NCBI RefSeq assembly: GCF_937890585.1
Contig: NZ_CALACG010000337.1
Location: 1-8,924 of the forward strand
From: an uncultured Campylobacter sp.
Lineage (GTDB): Bacteria; Campylobacterota; Campylobacteria; Campylobacterales; Campylobacteraceae
Direction: 5' to 3'
Length of the DNA: 8,924 bases
The translations under genes and the position numbers were made by a program. Below, piece by piece: positions 1 through 6,079 of this stretch. A model generated the notes under the pieces. That model did not search any database. It was not told the origin of the DNA and saw only the letters and a program-made list of their open reading frames with translations. Position 1 is the first letter of the stretch; each line of letters begins with the position of its first letter.

Positions 1-1454
1 GGCACTGGATTGCTTGAGTTTGTTAACATCTCATTTAGCTCGTTTAAATTTCTAGCTTGTTTGAAATTTAGCTCGCTCTCATTTTTTGTTAAATTTAGCC
101 CAGAAAGCGGCGAAAATGCGTCTTTTGAGCCTAAAAATGCGCCAATTATTAGCATGAGTGAGTAGATAAAAACTAGCACGCAAAGCGCTTTTTTAAATTT
201 AGCCCAGCCACCGTTTGTCGCTTCAAATGCGCCCAGATAGACTGCCGCAAAGACACCTATGACGCCATATCCAAGTAGCTCAAAAAACGCTCCAAGCACG
301 CGCGCGAGGATCCAAACAGCCATGATGAGCATCAAAAAGCCAAAGAGTTTTTTGACCTCATCCATCCAGCCACCAGGTCTTGGCAGGAGCTTGCCAGAGC
401 TTAGCCCTATCACAAGAAGCGGTGCGCCCATGCCCAGCCCCATAACAAAGAGCATGATGCCTCCATAAAGTGCGTCTCCGCTTTGCGCTATGTAAAGAAG
501 TGCGCCTGCTAGTGGTGCTGCCACGCAGGGCGAAACGATGAGCGCAGAGGCAAAGCCCATGATGAAAACGCCGATGAGACCCGAGCTGTTTTGTGATTTT
601 TTGCTGATCAAGTTTTCAAATTTAGAGGGCAGCTTGATGTCGTAAAAGCCAAACATACTAAAGCTTAAGATGACAAAAATGGCCGCAAATGCGCCGAGCA
701 CGTAGATGTTTTGCAAAGCCCCTGCGATGCCAAAGCCAAGTAGGCTTGCTCCAACGCCAGCAAGCGCGTAAGCAAGGCTCATCGCAACTACATAAACTAG
801 CGAGAGCAAAAAGCCTTTTTTAGCATTTAGGCTGCCGCCCTTTGAGACGATGATGCTTGATAAGATCGGTATCATCGGAAATACGCAAGGTGTGAGCGAG
901 AGTAGGAGGCCGTAGCCAAAAAAAGTGGCAAGCGAGATAAAAAAGTTTTTGCTGCTTAGCTCGTTTGCAATGCTTTGATCTTCTGAAAACTCGGTAAATT
1001 CAGGATTGGTTTCATCTTTTTGCTCTTTTTCAAAGGCTATGATGCTAAATTTGCCAAATTTCTCAAAGATGTCGTAAATTTTAGTTTGCGGGCGGTAACA
1101 GATGCCATTTTTAGCACATCCTTGATAGCTTAAATTTAGCCTAGCATTGCTGTTTTTAAGATGCTCTTTTACTAAATTTAGCGGGATAAACAGCGAAAAA
1201 TCTTTTGGGTAAATTTCGTATTCGCCAGTGTTTTCACTCTTTGGCATATTTAGCAAAGAATTTATCTTCTCTTCGCCAAGCTTAACCTCAAAGCTATCTT
1301 TATAAAGGTAGATATTTTCGCCAAATTTAAACTTGATCTCAACGCCTTGTTCGTCGATACTTGGACTTAAAACAAATGCCTTGCTAACATCTAAAACCTC
1401 GGCAAAAAGTGAGCTTGCAAACAAAATAAGAGAAAAAATAAATTTAAAAAACAT
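1..1454 (-). CDS. dsbD: Thiol:disulfide interchange protein DsbD, partial (C-terminus beyond window)
   Basis: DsbD carries electrons from cytoplasmic thioredoxin across the inner membrane to periplasmic thiol proteins and cytochrome c maturation factors. The 484 visible codons run from an ATG at 1454, preceded by an AAGGA ribosome site five bases upstream, to the window edge. Residues 1-18 are a signal peptide ending LFA. The periplasmic alpha domain holds the YQGC...GICY pair (C113, C119), matching the two active cysteines of E. coli DsbD. The membrane beta domain (about 170-440) has both signature cysteines, C190 in LTPCVFPMIPI and C310 in SPCVAAPLAGAL. Residues 445-484 look like the linker into the thioredoxin-like gamma domain, which lies outside the window. 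No frameshift was found on reading the whole frame. The family is about 570 residues long, so roughly 80-100 are missing. It is divergent from ppk2. Confidence 0.95.
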   Translation of the reverse strand, partial: MFFKFIFSLILFASSLFAEVLDVSKAFVLSPSIDEQGVEIKFKFGENIYLYKDSFEVKLGEEKINSLLNMPKSENTGEYEIYPKDFSLFIPLNLVKEHLKNSNARLNLSYQGCAKNGICYRPQTKIYDIFEKFGKFSIIAFEKEQKDETNPEFTEFSEDQSIANELSSKNFFISLATFFGYGLLLSLTPCVFPMIPILSSIIVSKGGSLNAKKGFLLSLVYVVAMSLAYALAGVGASLLGFGIAGALQNIYVLGAFAAIFVILSFSMFGFYDIKLPSKFENLISKKSQNSSGLIGVFIMGFASALIVSPCVAAPLAGALLYIAQSGDALYGGIMLFVMGLGMGAPLLVIGLSSGKLLPRPGGWMDEVKKLFGFLMLIMAVWILARVLGAFFELLGYGVIGVFAAVYLGAFEATNGGWAKFKKALCVLVFIYSLMLIIGAFLGSKDAFSPLSGLNLTKNESELNFKQARNLNELNEMLTNSSNPV

Positions 1455-1551
1455 GCTAATCCTTGCTAAATCAAAAGAGATGATTTTAGTCTAAATTCTT
1501 AAATTTATTCTATTTTATAGTAAAATCTTGAAAATTTTAGAAGGAGCGAAG
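1455..1551. promoter_or_regulatory. Divergent promoter region between dsbD and ppk2
   Basis: This 97-bp AT-rich gap must hold both start regions. Toward ppk2, TATAGT at 1516-1521 (or the overlapping TAAAAT at 1521-1526) resembles a sigma-70 -10 box and would give a leader of about 20-25 bases. Toward dsbD, TAAAAT on the minus strand at 1488-1483 is a candidate -10 about 28 bases before the ATG. No good -35 box is visible, which is usual for Campylobacter promoters. Both assignments are by eye. Confidence 0.4.
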
Positions 1552-2361
1552 ATGTCAAAGGATAAAAAACACCATAAGAGCGATAAGCTTGGCTACGAAG
1601 AAGAGCTAAGACTGCTTCAGATAGAACTTTTAAAATTCCAAAATCATGTCAAAGACAAGGGACTTAGAGTGCTTATGCTAATGGAGGGGCGAGACGCAGC
1701 CGGCAAGGGTGGCACGATAAAGCGCCTAACTGAGCATCTAAATCCACGCGGTTGCCGTATCGTGGCGCTTACAAAGCCAAGTGATGTCGAGAAGACGCAG
1801 TGGTACTTTCAAAGATATGTGACGCACCTGCCAAGCGCTGGCGAGATCGTCATCTTTGATAGGAGCTGGTACAACAGGGCTGGGGTTGAGCCTGTGATGG
1901 GCTTTTGCACGCAGGCTGAGCATAAGGAATTTTTGCGTGAAGTGCCAAAATTTGAAGAGATGATCATAAACTCAGGCATCATTTTTTTTAAAATTTACCT
2001 CTCGATCACAAAAGAGGAGCAAAAAAAGCGCTTTAAAGAGCGTCTAAACGACCCGCTAAAGCAGTTTAAGATCTCTCCAGTAGATCAAAAAGCGCAAGAA
2101 CTTTGGGATCAGTACTCCATCGCCAAATACTCGATGCTGCTAGCCTCTCACAATAGCATCTCGCCGTGGGTGATCGTCTCAAGTGACAATAAAAAAGAGG
2201 CGAGGCTAAATGTTTTTAAATTTATCCTAACTCACGTTGAATACCCAAAAAAGATATATGACTACTTGAAATTTGACAAAAACGTCGTAAGGGACGGAAG
2301 TGAAGAGATAAAGCGCATAGAAGAGGGGCTTAATAAAGATAAGCTAAAGAGTATCGACTGA
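1552..2361 (+). CDS. ppk2: Polyphosphate kinase 2, class I (polyP:NDP phosphotransferase)
   Basis: PPK2 enzymes move phosphate between inorganic polyphosphate and nucleotides, mainly making GTP or ATP from the diphosphates in the cytoplasm. In C. jejuni Ppk2 is linked to stress survival. The 269-residue product is a single-domain PPK2. A Walker A loop GRDAAGKGG sits at 46-54 (K52). The Walker B region IVIFDRSWYNR at 99-109 contains D103 and the conserved SWYNR. The lid segment KERLNDPLKQFKISPVD is at 162-178. The frame also opens at a TTG (1528), but the ATG at 1552 is preferred because AAGGAG (1541-1546) lies five bases upstream and the TTG has no ribosome site. The gene is monocistronic, with a strong terminator eight bases after the stop codon. 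Confidence 0.95.
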   Translation: MSKDKKHHKSDKLGYEEELRLLQIELLKFQNHVKDKGLRVLMLMEGRDAAGKGGTIKRLTEHLNPRGCRIVALTKPSDVEKTQWYFQRYVTHLPSAGEIVIFDRSWYNRAGVEPVMGFCTQAEHKEFLREVPKFEEMIINSGIIFFKIYLSITKEEQKKRFKERLNDPLKQFKISPVDQKAQELWDQYSIAKYSMLLASHNSISPWVIVSSDNKKEARLNVFKFILTHVEYPKKIYDYLKFDKNVVRDGSEEIKRIEEGLNKDKLKSID

Positions 2362-2368
2362 AAATTAG

Positions 2369-2408
2369 ACTTGGCTGTAAATTTTGTGCTTTAAATTTAC
2401 GGCCAAGT
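2369..2408. terminator. Bidirectional intrinsic terminator between convergent genes
   Basis: Arms 2369-2384 and 2393-2408 pair over 16 positions, with a single G-U-type mismatch (ACTTGGCTGTAAATTT against AAATTTACGGCCAAGT) and an 8-base loop. A T run follows on the plus strand (2408-2411). On the minus strand the stem is followed by CTAATTTT. It can therefore stop transcripts from both ppk2 and the facing membrane protein gene, whose stop codon is at 2413-2415. Confidence 0.9.
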
Positions 2409-2412
2409 TTTG

Positions 2413-2844
2413 CTAAAGCCACCACATAAATTTAGCCAAAACGACCATCATCAGACAAAGCACAAGGGCTATGAGGTGTGAAAATTTGCCAAATGGATCT
2501 GGCTTTTTTAAGAAAGTGACATTAAGAACTGAGATAAAAGTGACAAGGCACATGAGAAGCAAAACCGCGATCTTTGCTAGCAAAAGCTTTTGAAAGTCGC
2601 TTTGCCACCAGCCATGCTCGCCTCCAAGATAGTCTTTTGCCATAAAAGCTCCACTTATCAAAAGCAGTAAAAATGCCGTGCCAAAAACTACTGCGCTACC
2701 TTTTGTATAGGCTTTTTTGACAGCTTCAAGCGTCTGGGGATTTATCGTTTTTTTGGCAAATGGATATATGCAAACATCGAAAAATACATAACCAATAAAA
2801 ATAATGGCACAAACTAAATGCGTAATTAGAGAGAAAAGATACAT
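2413..2844 (-). CDS. Small four-helix inner-membrane protein, CopD-like
   Basis: I do not recognise a characterised homologue. The 143-residue product is very hydrophobic, with predicted helices at about 4-29, 50-68, 88-110 and 121-141 and no cleavable signal peptide. The first helix carries H9 and C25 in a pattern (THL...IGYVFFDVCIYP) recalling the first helix of CopD-type and related small haem- or copper-associated membrane proteins. H77 (loop) and H123 (fourth helix) are further possible ligands. The start at 2844 is supported by AAGGG six bases upstream and a perfect TATAAT nearby. It has its own promoter and terminator, so it is probably transcribed alone. A role in copper or haem handling is only a guess from topology and histidines. 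Confidence 0.8.
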   Translation of the reverse strand: MYLFSLITHLVCAIIFIGYVFFDVCIYPFAKKTINPQTLEAVKKAYTKGSAVVFGTAFLLLLISGAFMAKDYLGGEHGWWQSDFQKLLLAKIAVLLLMCLVTFISVLNVTFLKKPDPFGKFSHLIALVLCLMMVVLAKFMWWL

Positions 2845-2865
2845 TTTTTGCCCTTTTTGTTTGGC

Positions 2866-2871
2866 ATTATA
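2866..2871 (-). promoter_or_regulatory. Sigma-70 -10 box for the four-helix membrane protein
   Basis: The minus strand reads TATAAT, an exact consensus -10 box, 22 bases before the ATG at 2844, in an A/T-rich context (AAATAAATATAATG). The predicted leader is about 15 bases. No clear -35 box is seen, as is common in this group. Confidence 0.55.
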
Positions 2872-2920
2872 TTTATTTTATTTGAAAGGATTGCTGATTT
2901 GGATTAAGGATTTAAAGAGG

Positions 2921-2942
2921 TCCGAGCGAAAGCTCGCTCGGA
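2921..2942 (-). terminator. Porin transcription terminator
   Basis: A perfect 8-bp GC-rich stem, TCCGAGCG (2921-2928) against CGCTCGGA (2935-2942), with a 6-base loop, lies nine bases beyond the porin stop codon. An alternative inner fold CGAGC-GAAA-GCTCG forms a GNRA tetraloop. The following minus-strand sequence CCTCTTTAAA is only a weak T tract, so the stem may act partly in 3'-end protection of a very abundant mRNA. Confidence 0.75.
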
Positions 2943-2951
2943 TGTAGGTTT

Positions 2952-4205
2952 TTAGAAGCTATATTTTGCTTCAAATCTTATACGATCTTGCTCGAATTTA
3001 GCACCATCTTTTTTGTCTTTAGCAAATGCATACCAAGAAAGGAATGTAAGTTTTTTGCTGTATTTGTAGCTAGCATCAAGATACCACTCGTCTCTTTTTG
3101 CTCTATCTTTACCAAGTGCAAAGCTGTGACCTTTACCTTTAGTATATCCAGCGCCAAAGCCAAATTTATCTATGCTGTATCCACCATTAACAAACCAGTA
3201 GTCGTTGTTGCCTTTGATATTATTATAGAATTGTCTGCTACCACTCATTCCACCATTTAGGATTTTTGCTGGATTGATTAGATCACCATTTCCATCAAGA
3301 GTTACAAATGAAACTTTGTCTTTATTTTTTACATCTGTTTCTTTGTTTTTAGCATCAAAGTCTAGGTAACCAGCGTTAAATTTAGCACCAAATGCTTTAA
3401 TACCTGCTTGAAGTGCCCAGAAGTCTGCATTAGCTACTAGCTCATGGTCTGCATCATTATGAACATACTGAGCTTTACCATTAATGCTTACATCATTGTT
3501 TATACTAAAGTCTACGCCAAGGTCTGCACCATAAAGTGTAGCTACTTCTTGAACATTTGCGATAGCCACTTTAAATGAAAGAGGATCATAGCTGCCAAGA
3601 GCTGCTAGGTAATAGATGTTTGATGGAGCATCATGCACTACACCCTTAGCTAAAACATCTGTTATTAACTTGCCACTTATATCCATATCTTCTGACTCTA
3701 TGGCATCAAATGCTGCTGCCGCTAATGTAAGACCTTGAACATCAGTATTTACTACTTTAAGTCCTGTGCCTACTAGGTCTTTTGCATCATAGAAAGTGCC
3801 AAGTAGCTGTTTACCAGCTGTAATAGTAGTGTTGCCTACTTTGTAGCCTAGATACATCTCATATACACCAAACGATCCAGTTGTGTCTGTTTTGTCTGTT
3901 CCGCTTTTAACATTATCTCCTGAAATGTCTTTTGCTTCATATCTCAAATGTAAAACACCAAAGAAGTTGTCATCGATCGCAGCCTTAAATGCTGTTTGCA
4001 TTCTAAATACGTGACCAGCATTGCTACCTTTTGTGGCTTCTGTGTTTGGCACTGATTTTTTAGTATGATCGTTTGTATAGCGATATCTTGCATATCCTGA
4101 AAGATCTACATTTTTTATAGCTTCTTCAAGTGGAGTTGCACTTGCAACGCTTGAAAATGCACCTAAAGCAACCAAAGCAGCTAAGCTAACTTTTGTAAGT
4201 TTCAT
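2952..4205 (-). CDS. porA: Major outer membrane porin (Campylobacter MOMP family)
   Basis: This encodes a trimeric beta-barrel porin of the Campylobacter MOMP family, a general diffusion channel for small solutes and usually the most abundant surface protein. The product is 417 residues from the ATG at 4205, where AAGGAG lies seven bases upstream. An in-frame ATG at 4250 would add 15 residues in front of the signal peptide and is rejected. Residues 1-23 are a signal peptide ending ASA. The mature protein begins TPLEEAIKNVDLSGYARYRY, the hallmark start of this family. Alternating aromatic strands follow to a C-terminal RIRFEAKYSF whose last residue is the Phe needed for barrel assembly. Regions around 290-340 (rich in Lys, Asn, Asp) look like extended surface loops. 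It is flanked by its own promoter and terminator. Confidence 0.92.
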   Translation of the reverse strand: MKLTKVSLAALVALGAFSSVASATPLEEAIKNVDLSGYARYRYTNDHTKKSVPNTEATKGSNAGHVFRMQTAFKAAIDDNFFGVLHLRYEAKDISGDNVKSGTDKTDTTGSFGVYEMYLGYKVGNTTITAGKQLLGTFYDAKDLVGTGLKVVNTDVQGLTLAAAAFDAIESEDMDISGKLITDVLAKGVVHDAPSNIYYLAALGSYDPLSFKVAIANVQEVATLYGADLGVDFSINNDVSINGKAQYVHNDADHELVANADFWALQAGIKAFGAKFNAGYLDFDAKNKETDVKNKDKVSFVTLDGNGDLINPAKILNGGMSGSRQFYNNIKGNNDYWFVNGGYSIDKFGFGAGYTKGKGHSFALGKDRAKRDEWYLDASYKYSKKLTFLSWYAFAKDKKDGAKFEQDRIRFEAKYSF

Positions 4206-4240
4206 TTTGAATCTCCTTTTGATAAAAAAGTTTTGAAAGG

Positions 4241-4250
4241 ATATTAACAC
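4241..4250 (-). promoter_or_regulatory. Candidate porin -10 region
   Basis: The minus strand reads GTGTTAATAT about 36 bases before the porin ATG, a plausible extended -10 region. The upstream sequence is strongly A/T-rich with T runs, as in Campylobacter promoters that lack a -35 box. The match to TATAAT is imperfect, so the exact element is uncertain. Confidence 0.35.
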
Positions 4251-4292
4251 AGAAAATTAATTTTTAAGCTTAAAATTCACTAAATTTTCAAA

Positions 4293-4319
4293 AATTTGTT
4301 ACCGATCGTTTAACAAATT
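4293..4319. repeat. 27-bp perfect inverted repeat upstream of the porin promoter
   Basis: Nine-base arms AATTTGTTA (4293-4301) and TAACAAATT (4311-4319) are exact reverse complements around a 9-base spacer containing CGATCG. The element lies about 45-75 bases upstream of the candidate porin -10, a common place for an activator or regulator site. On the minus strand the second arm runs into TTTTT, so it could instead be a weak AT-rich terminator for the upstream operon. Operator is slightly preferred, since another hairpin lies closer to that operon's end. Confidence 0.5.
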
Positions 4320-4371
4320 GAGATAACAAGATAAAATTTCTCTTTTAAAATTTGAATTTATTTGAAGCAAA

Positions 4372-4394
4372 TGATGAGAATTTATATCTCATCA
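4372..4394 (-). terminator. Possible terminator of the lipoprotein-cmoB-hot-dog operon
   Basis: An 8-bp stem TGATGAGA/TCTCATCA with a 7-base A/T loop lies 13 bases after the stop codon of the hot-dog gene. The minus-strand sequence after the stem, TTTGCTTC, is a short T-rich tail. The stem is only moderately stable, so termination may be leaky. Confidence 0.5.
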
Positions 4395-4407
4395 GTTAAA
4401 TTTGAGG

Positions 4408-4941
4408 CTAGCCTTGGGCCTGCGCCTTGTCGCGCTCTTTCTTTTGTCTTATAGCGGCTTCTTTTTGGATATTTTTTTGCTGAGTGACAAAGATATGCTC
4501 TTCAAGTGTGACTAGCTGAAAGACGCCCTCAAAGATTTTGATCTCTTTTACGTAGCCTATAACTTTTACCTCTCTTTTTCTGCTCTCTTCAAACCTTGCT
4601 TGTGCGTCAAATTCGACCACATCGCCAAGTTTGAGCGGTCCAAAGAAATTTATCCTAGCTCCGATGCTAACGCAAAACTCTTCATTTATAGCTAAAAGTG
4701 CTGCGTAGTTAGCCCCCATAAAGACAAAACCGCTATGTATGAGCCCCTCAGTGTCACTTACCATGTCAGCCGTGGTAAAAAATCTAGTTTTTGCGTGATT
4801 TTTCTCAAGTAAAAATGCCGTTCCACTAAAATTTAGCTTTGTTAAAGGAGCTGTTTTTATCTCGTTTCTTAGCGGGTTTTCGTCCTCTGGGAGGATTATT
4901 TGCGACTCGTCTTTTGCTTCAAAAATATTTTCATCTGCCAT
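4408..4941 (-). CDS. Hot-dog fold protein, Cj0977-like (acyl-thioester binding or thioesterase family)
   Basis: The 177-residue cytoplasmic product contains one hot-dog domain (about 36-152). The helix-forming stretch DTEGLIHSGFVFMGANYAA sits at 63-81. A beta strand segment with INFFGPLKLGDVVEFDA follows at 97-113, then SRKREVKVIG at 120-129. This matches the pattern of Cj0977, a C. jejuni virulence-associated hot-dog protein that also sits next to a cmoB-type methyltransferase. Hot-dog proteins of this type are dimers that bind or hydrolyse acyl-CoA or acyl-carrier thioesters, but the true substrate is unknown. The charged tail at 154-177 (Lys, Gln, Glu, Ala) looks like a helical extension. 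Its ribosome site AAGGA overlaps the cmoB stop codon and the gap is eight bases, so it is cotranscribed with cmoB. Confidence 0.85.
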   Translation of the reverse strand: MADENIFEAKDESQIILPEDENPLRNEIKTAPLTKLNFSGTAFLLEKNHAKTRFFTTADMVSDTEGLIHSGFVFMGANYAALLAINEEFCVSIGARINFFGPLKLGDVVEFDAQARFEESRKREVKVIGYVKEIKIFEGVFQLVTLEEHIFVTQQKNIQKEAAIRQKKERDKAQAQG

Positions 4942-4949
4942 ATTTATCC

Positions 4950-5819
4950 TTAAATTTTAACTCTTACATAGGCTCTTTTTGGTGCTGGATAGCCCTCGAT
5001 GGTCTTTGTGCTGTCGTCTGGGTCTAAGAAATTTCCAAGACTCTCTCCGTCTATCCACTGCGTTTTTCGCTGCTCGTTTAGATCAGTCGCCTTTGTATCA
5101 AGCAGGTTAAAGTCCTTAAATTTAGCCCTCTCGCACCAGTTTTCAAGTGCGCTAAGCGTTGGCACAAAGTAGATATTTGGAATTTTGGAGTATCTATCTT
5201 TTGGCGTAAGTGCAAAGTCGCCCGCCATATCTATATACATCGTATCTAAAAATAGCTCGCCGCCAGGATTTAGCGCGGTTTTTAGCTCTTTTAGCATCTT
5301 TATAGGATCGCTTCTATGGTATATGACACCAAGGCAAAAAATGGTATCAAATTTCGCTGCGTATTCAGGCAAGCTCTCTACTCCAAGAAGCTCGTAGTCG
5401 ATATTTGAGCGGATAAATTTATTTAAAAACTTAAACTGCAAATATGTATGCACGCTAGGGTCAAATCCAGTTATGCTTTTTGGGCCGTACTCAAGCATCT
5501 TAAACATATAATATCCGTTGTTGCAACCCACATCAGCCACGCTTTTGTTAGCTAAATTTAGGTGGGGCGCTAGGATGTTAAATTTAATAAAACTTTGCCA
5601 CTCGCTATCTATATATATATCATCAAGTAAAAATGGCCCTTTTCGCCAAGGCTTTAGGCTAAGGGCGAGGTTGTAAATTTCATCTTTTTTGGCTTGGTCT
5701 AAATTTTTAAATTTGACATTTACGCTATCAGAGAGGCTAAATTCGCAATCAAAATTTGCTAAATTTTCTATCCTATTATAAATTTGCTTTTGCTGCTCGT
5801 TAAATTTGCTAAGATCCAC
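4950..5819 (-). CDS. cmoB: tRNA U34 carboxymethyltransferase CmoB
   Basis: CmoB transfers a carboxymethyl group from carboxy-S-adenosyl-methionine to 5-hydroxyuridine at the wobble position of tRNAs, completing cmo5U. The product is 289 residues if translation begins at GTG 5819. KPWRKGPF is at 56-63, the cofactor loop VADVGCNNGYYMF at 94-106, and GVIYHRSDP at 164-172 with the conserved tyrosine. The tail ends EGYPAPKRAYVRV, supplying the late arginine. The frame continues to an ATG at 5927. That extension (36 residues, no family similarity) would lie wholly on top of the upstream lipoprotein gene. The GTG lies one base after that gene's stop codon, has a weak GGA upstream, and gives the length expected for Campylobacter CmoB (about 290). 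No cmoA is in the window. Confidence 0.9.
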   Translation of the reverse strand: MDLSKFNEQQKQIYNRIENLANFDCEFSLSDSVNVKFKNLDQAKKDEIYNLALSLKPWRKGPFLLDDIYIDSEWQSFIKFNILAPHLNLANKSVADVGCNNGYYMFKMLEYGPKSITGFDPSVHTYLQFKFLNKFIRSNIDYELLGVESLPEYAAKFDTIFCLGVIYHRSDPIKMLKELKTALNPGGELFLDTMYIDMAGDFALTPKDRYSKIPNIYFVPTLSALENWCERAKFKDFNLLDTKATDLNEQRKTQWIDGESLGNFLDPDDSTKTIEGYPAPKRAYVRVKI

Positions 5820-5820
5820 G

Positions 5821-5988
5821 CTATTTCCAGTCGACGATGTTGTGCGGACACTCTTTTTGGTAGGTGCCAGTCGCGTCATAATACTCTTTACAATCGTTAT
5901 AATACTGAGTCGAAACTCCACGCTCATTCATATAAAGACAACCGTTGCAAAATAGCGCTATAAAGCCTAAAAATATAATCTTTTTCAT
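5821..5988 (-). CDS. Small putative lipoprotein (55 residues)
   Basis: A short frame runs from ATG 5988 to TAG 5821-5823, one base before the proposed cmoB start. The product begins MKKIIFLGFIALFCNGC, a positively charged start plus hydrophobic core ending in Gly-Cys. C17 is therefore a probable lipidation site, although the -3 residue (C14) is not the usual Leu. The mature part is polar, with two more cysteines (C33, C47) and several tyrosines (STQYYNDCKEYYDATGTY). The coding nature is supported by the signal sequence, the fit against cmoB and the junk-like translation of the overlapping cmoB extension. From memory C. jejuni has a small lipoprotein gene (Cj0978c) beside Cj0976-Cj0977, which may be the counterpart. 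No strong ribosome site is visible. The function is unknown. Confidence 0.75.
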   Translation of the reverse strand: MKKIIFLGFIALFCNGCLYMNERGVSTQYYNDCKEYYDATGTYQKECPHNIVDWK

Positions 5989-5995
5989 GTGGCGG

Positions 5996-6006
5996 ATTTT
6001 ATCATA
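5996..6006 (-). promoter_or_regulatory. Candidate promoter of the lipoprotein-cmoB-hot-dog operon
   Basis: The minus strand reads TATGATAAAAT, containing TATGAT (five of six to consensus), only 12-18 bases before the lipoprotein ATG. If this is the -10 box, the mRNA would begin about six or seven bases before the start codon and be nearly leaderless, in line with the lack of a ribosome site. A less good alternative (CATAAAAT) lies about 25 bases further upstream. Confidence 0.35.
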
Positions 6007-6019
6007 AATAAAAATTTTA

Positions 6020-6028
6020 TGCTAGAAT
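6020..6028 (+). promoter_or_regulatory. Extended -10 promoter of the transglutaminase-mer operon
   Basis: TGCTAGAAT is an extended -10 element (TGn followed by TAGAAT, five of six to TATAAT) about 50 bases before the transglutaminase ATG. A T-rich stretch (AAAAATTTTAT) lies directly upstream. The start point would be near 6035, leaving a leader of about 45 bases. Confidence 0.5.
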
Positions 6029-6043
6029 AGCAGGCAGTTTTAG

Positions 6044-6057
6044 AGCCAAGTTTGGCT
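6044..6057 (+). promoter_or_regulatory. Palindrome in the leader of the transglutaminase operon
   Basis: AGCCAA-GT-TTGGCT is a perfect 6-bp inverted repeat, extendable to TTA...TAA with one bulged G. It sits just downstream of the predicted transcription start and 22 bases before the ATG. It could be a repressor operator or a small RNA hairpin near the ribosome site. There is no T tract, so it is not a terminator. Confidence 0.4.
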
Positions 6058-6079
6058 AAGATTAAGCAAAAGGCATTTT

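Noticed and set aside
259..468. 69-residue plus-strand open frame
   Set aside because: It lies antisense inside the continuous dsbD frame, has a Ser/Pro-rich shadow-like translation and no ribosome site.
1528..1551. TTG start for ppk2, eight residues upstream
   Set aside because: The ATG at 1552 has AAGGAG at ideal spacing, while the upstream codons include that ribosome site itself (Glu-Gly-Ala) and have no ribosome site of their own.
4206..4250. 15-residue upstream extension of the porin
   Set aside because: It would place charged residues ahead of a complete signal peptide and translate through the AAGGAG ribosome site of the ATG at 4205.
5820..5927. N-terminal extension of CmoB from ATG 5927
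   Set aside because: It overlaps the lipoprotein gene, has no family similarity and would make CmoB longer than Campylobacter CmoB usually is.
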